Assembly (NCBI RefSeq): GCF_039592695.1
Contig: NZ_JBBUTK010000002.1
Span: 744,001 to 808,000, forward strand
Length of the DNA stretch: 64,000 bases
Reading direction: 5' to 3'
Origin: Flagellimonas_A sp039592695
GTDB taxonomy: Bacteria > Bacteroidota > Bacteroidia > Flavobacteriales > Flavobacteriaceae
Shown: positions 7,573 through 15,481 of the stretch, in pieces
How the letters are laid out: every line of letters begins with the position of its first letter
Position numbering within the stretch: position 1 is the stretch's first letter
Notes under the pieces: generated by a model
What the model was told of the DNA's origin: nothing
Seen by the model: the letters and a program-made list of their open reading frames with translations, nothing else
Databases searched by the model: none
Program-made: the position numbers and the translations under genes

Positions 7573-10434
7573 TTATTGTTTTACTTCATATGCGACCTTA
7601 CTAGGTAACACCCCAAACTTTTCCTTAAAGCTTTTGGTAAAATATGACATGTTGGAGTAGCCCACTGAATAGGCAATCTCAGAAACAGAACCCATCTTTT
7701 GCGCAAGCATGGTCTTGGCCCTGTTCAAGCGGATTTCATTGACCAACTGTCCTGGGGATTTATTGGTCAGTGCTTTCAGTTTTCGGTGCAATTGGGCCCG
7801 ACTAAAACCAACTTTTGAAGCAATATCTTCTACCGAAAGCAGTTCATTATCAATATTTTCTTTGATGATTTTCACCACTTTCTGTAAAAATTGGTCATCT
7901 ACGGAACGTAGTTCCAAGTCGGGAAGGGCACTTAAATCCATCGATTTAAAATGTTCCCAAATCTTCTTTCGGGCCTCGACGAGGTTTTTAATGCGCAGTA
8001 GCAATTCATCGGCATCAAAGGGCTTGGTGAGGTAGGCATCGGCACCTTGAGTGAGACCGGCCATTTTACTTGTTTGCCCTGCTTTTGCGGTCAACATGAT
8101 GATGGGAATGTGGCTAGTCTTGGTATTGTGCTTTAATGTATTGCACAGCTCGTAACCATCCTTTTTCGGCATCATCACATCGCTGATGACCAAATCGGGA
8201 ATGTGCTCGAAGGCCATACGCTCCCCCTGTAATCCATCGTTGGCGGTGAGGACCTTATATTGAGGTTTCAGAATGTCGGCAATAAAATCCTGAAGGTCTT
8301 CATTATCCTCAACCAATAAGACCACCTTTTCATGGTCGTGAAGATTTTGGGAAGTACCATTTATCGATTCGGATAATTCTTTGGTTATAGGAATAACTTT
8401 GGGAGACTTATCTTCGGTCTGCTGCAGTTGAATGGATTCGGGCAGGTCTTCCAAACGTATCGGGAGTCTTATCTTAAAAGTGGTGCCCCGACGTTTTTCA
8501 CTGTGTACATTAATTTGCCCATTGTGCAGGGTCACCAACTCTTTGGTCAACGCCAGCCCAATGCCCGAACCTTTGGCCTCGGTACCTTCCACCCGATAAA
8601 AGCGGTCAAAAATGCGGTCAATTTCGGTTTTGTGCATACCATTGCCAGTATCGCTGACTTTCAGAAAGAGATATTTATCGGAATGGCTGACGTTGACGTG
8701 AACCGCACCTCCATCCGGAGTATACTTAAAAGCATTCGACAAGAGGTTGTTGACGATTTTTTCCAGCTTGTCCTTATCGTAATACGCGTCATCCGATTCT
8801 TCTGAAAAATGGGTGTTCAAACTGATGTTCTTGCGCTCGGCCATACTTTCAAAAGAAAACACATGGGAGCGCAGAAACTGTATGAGTCCACCCTTGGTCA
8901 ATTGCAAATGAACGTTGCCACTTTCAATTTTGGACAGTTCCAACAACTGGTTCACCAACATCTGTAATCGTTGCGTGTTTTTTTTGATAATGCCGAATGC
9001 CTTTTGTGAGAGTTGTACCGAACCATTTCGAGAGGCTTCCGACTGCTTTTCGGCCTGTTGCAGGGGCCCATGAATCAACGCAAGGGGTGTACGGAACTCG
9101 TGGCTGACATTGGCAAAAAAACGGGTTTTGATTTCATCCAAATCACGCATACGCTGTATTTCGGCCAGTGAACGTTCCGCACTCAGGCGTTCTAATTGAT
9201 TTTGTTCATTGATTTTTTGACTGCGGTATGCAATTCCGAAAGAGTAGATAACAATTTGCAAAAACATACCGGTCGAATAAGGGTCGATACCAAAAGGTGG
9301 TCTCAAAACCCCCATAGACCAAAGTGTTCCGACAATCAAAAAGATACTGGCAATCAAGGATCCCGCCCCAAAATACCGGGCAAACAAGTCTTTTTTGAGG
9401 GTCAGCACAATGGATAGCAACAAACTGCCCAACGCATATACCGTTAGGAAGGGATAGTGTAAGGCATGGGGCGCTGTAAAATAAGTATCGGGTTTAAAAA
9501 AGGACACGTGCAGAAGGGTTACAAGGATCTCTCCCAAAATAAAAAGGGCCAATCCTAAAATAAACTTATCGAGCAAGGGAAATTTTCGCTTCGAATCGAT
9601 AAACGAACGTCCAAAAAACCAAAAGGTAAAAAAGATACCGTTGGCGATGAAAATCCATGTAAAATAGCGAAGGTTGGGCAAGTCGCCAATGATGAGACCG
9701 ATGGTCATGGCTTGGGTCAGGGTGCAGAAGGCCATCCAAACCGAAAACCAGAGGTACACTCGCTGCCTCAAATAGAGGTATTGTAGAAAAAAATACAGGA
9801 GAATCATAAAGGTCACCCCGAACATAAAGGCGTTAAAGATTCGGTGGTACTGAAAAGGGCGATGGTAAAACGCTTGGTCGGGGCTCCTGGCACTGAGGTT
9901 AAAATAGGCTGGATAGCCATACCCATTGCCTTGGGCTTTGATAATCAGGGTGACAACAGTATCAGGAGGTAATGATTTCAGGCTTATAGCGTTCAGTGCC
10001 CAGTGCTCCGAGGCGGATCGCTCTTTTTTGGGATATTCGACTCCCGTTTTTTGATGAAAGAGCTGTTGCCCGTTAGCATAGGCATGCACATCCACTTTCC
10101 CGTTACTTTTTGTCCAAGCGGGTGGACCAATCATCTTATCCTCAAATTGCAGTGTCCAATCTTGAATTGGTGATGATGCTTTCAATTTCAGTTTCCCCCA
10201 ATACGTTGTATGAGTCTTAAGCAAACGGGGGAGTTCATCCCCCCGGATAAAGGGCAGATTAGTGGCGTTCAGCACTTTTTCCACAGTAAGATTTTCGGTA
10301 CTATCCGTATACACTTGAAGGTACGGGTCCAAATCATGGACCGGATACTTCGGGTCGAGCTCATACACCGACTGTGCTGATAGCACACTAAAAATGTGTA
10401 AGCATAGGATGAAAAAAAGAAGTTTGCTTTTCAT
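7573..10434 (-). CDS. Hybrid two-component system protein: 7TM sensor, kinase, receiver, AraC
   Basis: This single-chain signalling protein (953 residues) senses outside and binds DNA inside. After a signal peptide (MKSKLLFFILCLHIFSVLSA) comes a periplasmic 7TMR-DISM-like domain (to about residue 195), seven membrane segments (200-410), a HisKA domain with H445 in NVSHEFRTP, an HATPase domain (NNLLSNAFKYTP and GSGIGLALTKEL), a receiver domain with D752 in VISDVMMPKKDG, and an AraC-type double helix-turn-helix at the C terminus (IASKVGFSRAQLHRKL and IAYSVGYSNMSYFTKSF). ATG 10434 is chosen since the signal peptide starts there. It is divergent from the cupin gene at 10674, its most obvious candidate target. 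The ligand is unknown. Confidence 0.92.
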   Translation of the reverse strand: MKSKLLFFILCLHIFSVLSAQSVYELDPKYPVHDLDPYLQVYTDSTENLTVEKVLNATNLPFIRGDELPRLLKTHTTYWGKLKLKASSPIQDWTLQFEDKMIGPPAWTKSNGKVDVHAYANGQQLFHQKTGVEYPKKERSASEHWALNAISLKSLPPDTVVTLIIKAQGNGYGYPAYFNLSARSPDQAFYHRPFQYHRIFNAFMFGVTFMILLYFFLQYLYLRQRVYLWFSVWMAFCTLTQAMTIGLIIGDLPNLRYFTWIFIANGIFFTFWFFGRSFIDSKRKFPLLDKFILGLALFILGEILVTLLHVSFFKPDTYFTAPHALHYPFLTVYALGSLLLSIVLTLKKDLFARYFGAGSLIASIFLIVGTLWSMGVLRPPFGIDPYSTGMFLQIVIYSFGIAYRSQKINEQNQLERLSAERSLAEIQRMRDLDEIKTRFFANVSHEFRTPLALIHGPLQQAEKQSEASRNGSVQLSQKAFGIIKKNTQRLQMLVNQLLELSKIESGNVHLQLTKGGLIQFLRSHVFSFESMAERKNISLNTHFSEESDDAYYDKDKLEKIVNNLLSNAFKYTPDGGAVHVNVSHSDKYLFLKVSDTGNGMHKTEIDRIFDRFYRVEGTEAKGSGIGLALTKELVTLHNGQINVHSEKRRGTTFKIRLPIRLEDLPESIQLQQTEDKSPKVIPITKELSESINGTSQNLHDHEKVVLLVEDNEDLQDFIADILKPQYKVLTANDGLQGERMAFEHIPDLVISDVMMPKKDGYELCNTLKHNTKTSHIPIIMLTAKAGQTSKMAGLTQGADAYLTKPFDADELLLRIKNLVEARKKIWEHFKSMDLSALPDLELRSVDDQFLQKVVKIIKENIDNELLSVEDIASKVGFSRAQLHRKLKALTNKSPGQLVNEIRLNRAKTMLAQKMGSVSEIAYSVGYSNMSYFTKSFKEKFGVLPSKVAYEVKQ

Positions 10435-10521
10435 GGGATTGTCATAAACAAGGTACTTAAAATTCCTTAAGCACCTATAGACCACTAAGTTCGATGGTCT
10501 TTGGTGGATGCCCTAACACTC

Positions 10522-10570
10522 TTGTTTCATGCAATAACACTTTTGTTGCTTTCGCTGCATTTTGAAACAA
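10522..10570. promoter_or_regulatory. Spaced inverted repeat between hybrid kinase and cupin genes
   Basis: The arms TTGTTTCA (10522-10529) and TGAAACAA (10563-10570) are perfect and 33 nt apart, with an adjoining TGCA next to each arm. It lies in the 239-bp divergent region. It could be a site for the AraC-type domain encoded next door. Confidence 0.35.
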
Positions 10571-10673
10571 AAGTATCAGCACTTGCAACCCCATTGGCAT
10601 TTTGAACGTGCGGGCCAAAATAGATTTGCCTTCAAGAATTGTTTCCCACAAAACAAACTTTAAATAGTAAGAT

Positions 10674-11219
10674 ATGGACAGAAAACGATTTTTAACCCAA
10701 TTGGGCGGAACAGGGCTGATGACAATACTGCCTATCAGTACGGCCAAGGCGATAGTGCCCAAGGTCAGTACTAATAGTGAAGCGAACGAAGCTAAGATAG
10801 TAAAGAATGGAGAGGGCACCGAACTCCGCATTTTTGGTAATCCGCAGTGGCACAAAGTAGTGGGAGGTGATACGGGGAACCAAGTTTTTGAATGGGTCGA
10901 TGACCTTGCTCCGGGTTCGGGCATACCACCCCATGTGCACACCAAGGAAGATGAGATTTTTCGGGTATTGGAAGGGGAAGTCGAGATCATGGTTGACGGC
11001 AAGGTGACGGTGTTGAAGGCTGGTGATATGGCCTTTGCCCCAAAAAATATCCCACATGCTTGGAAGGTGGTCGGTGACCAAAAGGCAAAAATGTGGGTCA
11101 GCGCCTTTCCTTCGGGTATGGAACACATGTTTCATGAATTGAACGCCCTGCCATCGGGACCTCCAGACTTTGAAAAGGTATCAGCAATCTGCGAAACCTA
11201 TGGAATTCGATTTGTATAA
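10674..11219 (+). CDS. Exported cupin-domain protein
   Basis: This 181-residue protein has a signal-like N terminus of Tat style (DRKRFLTQLGG, with RK in place of the twin Arg, then a hydrophobic stretch to AKA at 26). The rest is one cupin barrel: metal ligands H87, H89 and E94 in PPHVHTKEDE and H128 in IPHAW fit the two conserved cupin motifs. Cupins of this kind bind a divalent metal, but enzyme activity and substrate cannot be told. It is divergent from the hybrid two-component gene and 34 bp before a lipoprotein gene, so the two may form one transcript. Long open frames on the other strand are shadows of it. Confidence 0.8.
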   Translation: MDRKRFLTQLGGTGLMTILPISTAKAIVPKVSTNSEANEAKIVKNGEGTELRIFGNPQWHKVVGGDTGNQVFEWVDDLAPGSGIPPHVHTKEDEIFRVLEGEVEIMVDGKVTVLKAGDMAFAPKNIPHAWKVVGDQKAKMWVSAFPSGMEHMFHELNALPSGPPDFEKVSAICETYGIRFV

Positions 11220-11253
11220 CAATTAACAAAATAGAATCTAAAACATGTGAATT

Positions 11254-11760
11254 ATGAAAAATGTAAAACGAACATTATTGAATGTATTGTTGGTGTTGCC
11301 AATGATCTTACTATTTATTGGCTGCGATGATTATAGCGGCGATTCGCCAGCTACTTGGGAAATCGAGGTAGACCAGCTAAAAGCTGCTACTGCCAAGTAT
11401 GCCAATATTGATGTTGCCATCAATGAAGGATTTTTTGACGCCTCCGGCTTTGTACCAAACATGGGCCACCACTATCTGTTACCGACTAGAGTAGATGACA
11501 CCTTTGTCTTAGAGGAGCCTGAAATTATCTTGTACGCACCTGATGAAAACGGGGTCATGCAATTTGTGGCGGTGGAATATGTTACACCGATTGCCGATTT
11601 GGATAATCCGGGTACACCACCAGACGGTTTTACCGGCGATGTGGACGAATGGGAAATCAATCCCAATCTAAGCCAATGGCAATTGCATGTATGGATTGTA
11701 AAAGAAAACCCTGATGGCATCTTCGCACCTTTTAACCCAACCGTTGGAGATGGAAATTAA
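11254..11760 (+). CDS. Lipoprotein of an uncharacterised family
   Basis: This 168-residue product has a lipoprotein signal with lipobox LFIGC (Cys24), so it is exported and lipidated. The mature part has FVPNMGHHYLLP, PEIILYAPDENG and a late WQLHVWIVKENPDGIFAPFNP block; this pattern of MG-H near the start and LHVW..NP.G.F..FNP at the end recurs in uncharacterised secreted proteins I recognise but cannot name. The two His of GHH and the LHVW His could bind a metal. It follows the cupin gene by 34 bp and ends in a terminator, so it is probably co-transcribed. No function is proposed. Confidence 0.75.
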   Translation: MKNVKRTLLNVLLVLPMILLFIGCDDYSGDSPATWEIEVDQLKAATAKYANIDVAINEGFFDASGFVPNMGHHYLLPTRVDDTFVLEEPEIILYAPDENGVMQFVAVEYVTPIADLDNPGTPPDGFTGDVDEWEINPNLSQWQLHVWIVKENPDGIFAPFNPTVGDGN

Positions 11761-11790
11761 GAGGTTTTATTTGAAGTAGTGTTTTTATAG

Positions 11791-11815
11791 CGCCCAAGCA
11801 ACCCTTGGGCGTTTT
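11791..11815 (+). terminator. Terminator after the cupin-lipoprotein pair
   Basis: A perfect stem CGCCCAAG/CTTGGGCG with a 5-nt loop is followed by tttt, 30 bp after the lipoprotein stop. Confidence 0.8.
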
Positions 11816-11835
11816 GCTAAAAATGGATTTATCTA

Positions 11836-12327
11836 TTATAAATATTTATCTTTAATGATGTTTACATGATGAATTTCATGACCGATAATCGAGATGAGAA
11901 AATCATTGAGCGTAATTTCATATTGCCCAGCCCAGCCCTTTATCTTTAATTGACTTTCTGATAGCGTATCGACAAAACTTATGGATGATTGTCTCACACG
12001 TGAAAAATCATTGACTAACTGCCGCATGGTCAATTCTTCAAAACGGCTGTTGGCTACCAACAAATTTTGGTCATAACCCCATAGCTGCACGTTTTCACTT
12101 CTGCTCAGTTGAAATGCCCTGAACATCTTTATTCTTTCATGGTCGGTGATATGCCCCACAATTTGTTTGATGCTCCATTTTTTTGGGGCGTAGCGATTCA
12201 TGGATTTTTCTTCACTAATGGAATTTAATAGTGCTTCATTTACTGAAGAGGAAAAAAGTGTATTCAAATCATTTCCCTTTGCCAAATCGAAATAGTATGG
12301 GAAACCGTCTTTCGGCGTATAATTCAT
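11836..12327 (-). CDS. DinB-like (DinB_2) metal-binding protein
   Basis: This 163-residue four-helix-bundle protein belongs to the DinB/YfiT superfamily. The three-His metal site is visible: H in GHITDHER (around 58-62) and HxxxH-like GHEIHHVNI (residues 148-156). The PKKWSIKQIVGHI segment before it is the common DinB_2 opening. Members include thiol-dependent enzymes and stress proteins, so a precise role cannot be given. The gene stands alone on the minus strand, convergent with the lipoprotein gene and 50 bp downstream of the DUF2797 gene. Confidence 0.8.
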   Translation of the reverse strand: MNYTPKDGFPYYFDLAKGNDLNTLFSSSVNEALLNSISEEKSMNRYAPKKWSIKQIVGHITDHERIKMFRAFQLSRSENVQLWGYDQNLLVANSRFEELTMRQLVNDFSRVRQSSISFVDTLSESQLKIKGWAGQYEITLNDFLISIIGHEIHHVNIIKDKYL

Positions 12328-12377
12328 TTTTTGTTTTTAAAGCAAACTTGAATGTTAGATTGAAAGAGGGATTTCTG

Positions 12378-13172
12378 TCAATTCACATCAATCCCGACAT
12401 AATACCCTTCACTGCCCCGAACATTGAAAACGGTCTGGTCTTCAAAGATGAGGTACTGGCCTTTGACACCCTTTAAAACCCCCTCGAAGGTGGGGTTCTT
12501 ATTCAAATTCAAGCTTTTGACCTTTTCAGGATATTGCAGCACAGGAAACTCAATATTCGTCTCTGAGTTCGAGTCGATAAAATAATCTGCGGCCTCGTTG
12601 GGCACATGGTTTTTGAGCTTGTTGCGCCATTCGACCAAATCTTCATCCTTAATATCATTGGTCAGCATTTTTCGCCAACTGGTCTTATCACTGACATGGT
12701 CTTTTAAGGCGACTTCGGTAATGCCCGCAAGGTAGCGGTTGGGTACTTCGACGATTTCGATGGCCTCGTGGGCCCCTTGATCTATCCAGCGGGTGGGTAC
12801 TTGGGTTTTTCGGGTCACCCCGACTTTGACACTACTTGAATTGGCGAGGTACACGATATGGGGCTGCAACTGCACACGTTTTTCATATTCGAGATCACGG
12901 TCTTCCTTACCCAAATGGGCTGTGCTGAGTTCGGGTTTCATGATCCAATCCCCTGCAGCGGGGGTTTCATAGAAACAGGTCTTGCAAAACCCCTGACGAT
13001 AAATGGGGCGGTTTTCACCACAATTCAAACATTGAAATTTAATGAACTCGATTTTCAGGCTCTTGTTCAATGCTTGGTTCATGTTCATAAAATCATGTTC
13101 AAAAAGCAAAAAGTATTGAATGGGCGAGCCCATTTCGGTACGCATTTTTTGTAGAACGCCCTCGTATAGCAT
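12378..13172 (-). CDS. DUF2797 family protein
   Basis: This 264-residue soluble protein has a four-Cys zinc site near the N terminus: C48, C51, C63 and C66 in FQCLNCGE and GFCKTCFYE. The middle part (PHIVYLANSSSVKVGVTRKTQVPTRWIDQGA) resembles a GIY-YIG fold core (the Y-L-x-N...KVG pattern), as in other DUF2797 proteins. The function is not known. It starts 65 bp from the divergent GH3 gene, so the two may share a control region. The ATG at 13172 has a reasonable beta-strand right after it (LYEGVLQKM). Confidence 0.75.
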   Translation of the reverse strand: MLYEGVLQKMRTEMGSPIQYFLLFEHDFMNMNQALNKSLKIEFIKFQCLNCGENRPIYRQGFCKTCFYETPAAGDWIMKPELSTAHLGKEDRDLEYEKRVQLQPHIVYLANSSSVKVGVTRKTQVPTRWIDQGAHEAIEIVEVPNRYLAGITEVALKDHVSDKTSWRKMLTNDIKDEDLVEWRNKLKNHVPNEAADYFIDSNSETNIEFPVLQYPEKVKSLNLNKNPTFEGVLKGVKGQYLIFEDQTVFNVRGSEGYYVGIDVN

Positions 13173-13237
13173 GAATTTGAAATTAAAAGTGTATCAACTA
13201 TTTTAGCTAGACTGCTTACTTGGTTAAATATACAAAA

Positions 13238-14755
13238 ATGCCCATACCACTGTTCAACAGTATTGCCTCATGGTTGCTCAAAAAACGTTACCACCAGATA
13301 GAGCTTTTTTTGAAGTATCCGGCCGATGTTCAGAATGAGGTTTTGCATCAGCTGATTTCTTTTTCAGAAGACACTGCCTTGGGCAAGACCCATGATTTTG
13401 AGAGTATTTCAGGCTATGAGGAGTTTGCCCAACGTGTACCCATCGTCAATTATGAAGAAATTGCCGATACCATTGAATTGATGCGCAAGGGCCATCAAAA
13501 CTTGCTATGGCCAACCCATATCAAATGGTTTGCCAAAAGCAGTGGTACGACCAACGCCAAGAGCAAGTTCATACCGGTCAGCACAGAAGCCCTGGAAGAC
13601 TGTCACTATAAATCAAGCAAAGATTTGCTGTGCCTTTATCTCAACAACAATGAAGACTCGCAATTGTTCAAAGGCAAAAGCCTGCGTTTGGGGGGCAGCA
13701 AGGAACTGTACGAAGAAAACGGAAGCGTCTTCGGAGACCTTTCCGCCATTTTGATTGACAACATGCCCCTCTGGGCAGAGTTTAGCAGCACGCCAAGTAA
13801 TAAGGTGTCACTGATGGGGGAGTGGGAGACCAAACTCACCGCTATCATTGAAGAAAGCATTCAAGAGAATGTGACCAGTTTGGCAGGGGTGCCCTCTTGG
13901 ATGTTGGTCCTGCTCAATGAGGTGCTCGAAACCACAGGTAAAAACCACCTCTTTGAAGTTTGGGAAAATCTCGAGGTCTATTTTCACGGTGGAGTAAGTT
14001 TTGCTCCCTATAAGGAACAGTATCAAAAATTGCTGCCGCGAAATCGGTTCAATTATTATGAAATCTATAATGCTTCTGAAGGTTTCTTTGGGATACAGGA
14101 CCGTAACAATGCCGACGACCTCTTGCTGATGCTGGATTATGGAATCTTCTACGAATTCATTCCTATGGATTCTTATGGAAAGGATACCCAAAAGGCCATT
14201 CCGCTTTGGGAAGTGGAAACCGGCGTCAATTACGCTATGGTCATCACGACCAATGCAGGATTGTGGCGTTACAAAATCGGGGATACGGTGCGCTTCACCT
14301 CTACCAATCCGTATCGAATTCGAATCACGGGCCGTACCAAACACCATATCAATGCCTTTGGCGAGGAACTGATTATTGAGAACGCTGAAGAGGCACTCAA
14401 AAAAATCTGCAAAAAAACGGATGCTGAAATCATGGATTATACAGCTGCTCCCATTTTTATGAACGGTAGTGAAAAAGGCGGCCATGAATGGATTATTGAG
14501 TTCAGAAAACCACCAGAGGATATCGACTACTTTACCGAGTTTTTAGACAATGCGCTAAAATCATTGAATTCTGATTACGAGGCCAAACGCTACAACAACA
14601 TTACCCTAAAGATGCCCAAAGTGCACGTGGCCCGTAAAAACCTGTTTCACGATTGGTTGAAATCAAAGGATAAGTTGGGCGGGCAGCATAAGATTCCAAG
14701 GCTTTCAAACGAACGAGGTTGTTTGGAAGAGTTGCTCAAGATGAACCAAAACTAG
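13238..14755 (+). CDS. GH3 family acyl-acid adenylating enzyme
   Basis: This 505-residue protein is a bacterial member of the GH3 family, whose plant members adenylate acidic hormones and join them to amino acids. The ATP-binding motif SSGTTNAKSKF (101-111), the YYEIYNASEGFFG motif in the middle and ITGRTKHHINAFGEELIIE in the C-terminal part are all intact. The substrate in bacteria is unknown. The ATG at 13238 is preferred to an in-frame TTG 18 bp upstream. It is divergent from DUF2797 and is followed by a spacer with a LacI-like palindrome. Base use is like that of its neighbours. Confidence 0.85.
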   Translation: MPIPLFNSIASWLLKKRYHQIELFLKYPADVQNEVLHQLISFSEDTALGKTHDFESISGYEEFAQRVPIVNYEEIADTIELMRKGHQNLLWPTHIKWFAKSSGTTNAKSKFIPVSTEALEDCHYKSSKDLLCLYLNNNEDSQLFKGKSLRLGGSKELYEENGSVFGDLSAILIDNMPLWAEFSSTPSNKVSLMGEWETKLTAIIEESIQENVTSLAGVPSWMLVLLNEVLETTGKNHLFEVWENLEVYFHGGVSFAPYKEQYQKLLPRNRFNYYEIYNASEGFFGIQDRNNADDLLLMLDYGIFYEFIPMDSYGKDTQKAIPLWEVETGVNYAMVITTNAGLWRYKIGDTVRFTSTNPYRIRITGRTKHHINAFGEELIIENAEEALKKICKKTDAEIMDYTAAPIFMNGSEKGGHEWIIEFRKPPEDIDYFTEFLDNALKSLNSDYEAKRYNNITLKMPKVHVARKNLFHDWLKSKDKLGGQHKIPRLSNERGCLEELLKMNQN

Positions 14756-14801
14756 CCATTAATCAACCATTCCGGTCATTTCACACAATTCCACAAAGAT
14801 T

Positions 14802-14819
14802 TACGAAAACGTTTTCGTA
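14802..14819. promoter_or_regulatory. Perfect 18-bp LacI-type palindrome
   Basis: The site tacgaaaacgttttcgta reads the same on both strands and has the central CG of LacI/GalR-family operators. It lies 47 bp after the GH3 stop and 122 bp before the small hydrolase gene. No lacI-type gene is in the window. Confidence 0.5.
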
Positions 14820-14941
14820 GGTTTACATCGTTTTGTCGAACAAACATCTCTTTTGAACAAATAAATGTGTTTTTTCGTCGTTTATAACAGAAGTTTGATG
14901 CGCAGTTCCCAATTCGATTAACCAAAGCAAACTAAAAAATC

Positions 14942-15481
14942 ATGGCAGAGAAACTGGTCGTTCTTTCAGATATGTGGGGGGTAAAAAAAGGCCTCTGGAT
15001 TACTTCTTACTTCGGATATTTACAGCAATATTATGACATCACTTTCTATGATTGCCTACAATTGGGCAATGTAGATGTGCCCGTCTGCACCGAAGAGAAC
15101 ATTCACAACGCATTTGTCAATGGCGGTATCGATACCGCAGTTGCCCACTTGCTTAAAAAAGAACATGAATCAGCCCATTATCTTGCCTTTAGTACAGGTG
15201 GTACCATTGCATGGAAGGCAGCTCTCAACGGGTTGCCCATAAAATCACTCACGGCAGTTTCACCCACCCGAATTCGTCATGAATCCCAAAGCCCCGATTG
15301 TGAACTGGATTTAATTTTTGGAGAATGTGATGAATTCAAACCTTCAATGAAATGGGCCAAAGAAGTCGGTGTTTCAATGAATGTGATTTCCGGATTTGGA
15401 CACCAATTGTATTCCGATGAAAAAATCATTAATGAACTTTGCCTGAAATTGTTGCAAAAGGTCACAAAAAAAGCGGTCTAA
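14942..15481 (+). CDS. Small alpha/beta-hydrolase-like protein
   Basis: This 179-residue cytoplasmic protein looks like a reduced alpha/beta hydrolase: a likely nucleophile S84 in LAFSTGGTIAW, then VSPTRIR, and a C-terminal His (H154 in GFGHQLYS) at the place of the catalytic base. D130 in GECDEF could be the acid. It lacks an HG oxyanion motif at the N terminus (MAEKLVVLSDMWG instead), so it may not be an active esterase. Its stop overlaps the convergent clpX stop by 4 bp. It is preceded by a LacI-like palindrome that may control it. Function is not recognised. Confidence 0.6.
   Translation: MAEKLVVLSDMWGVKKGLWITSYFGYLQQYYDITFYDCLQLGNVDVPVCTEENIHNAFVNGGIDTAVAHLLKKEHESAHYLAFSTGGTIAWKAALNGLPIKSLTAVSPTRIRHESQSPDCELDLIFGECDEFKPSMKWAKEVGVSMNVISGFGHQLYSDEKIINELCLKLLQKVTKKAV

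Noticed and set aside
7256..7660. Extra reading frame at the AsmA 3' end as a separate gene
   Set aside because: It is a shifted reading of the AsmA tail and of REP-like repeats.
10475..11128. Long minus-strand open frame (217 codons) over the cupin gene
   Set aside because: It is antisense to a cupin gene with clear metal-binding motifs, has no family features of its own and an odd composition rich in Ser, Thr and Pro.
13808..14485. Minus-strand open frame of 225 codons in the GH3 gene
   Set aside because: It is antisense to conserved GH3 motifs.
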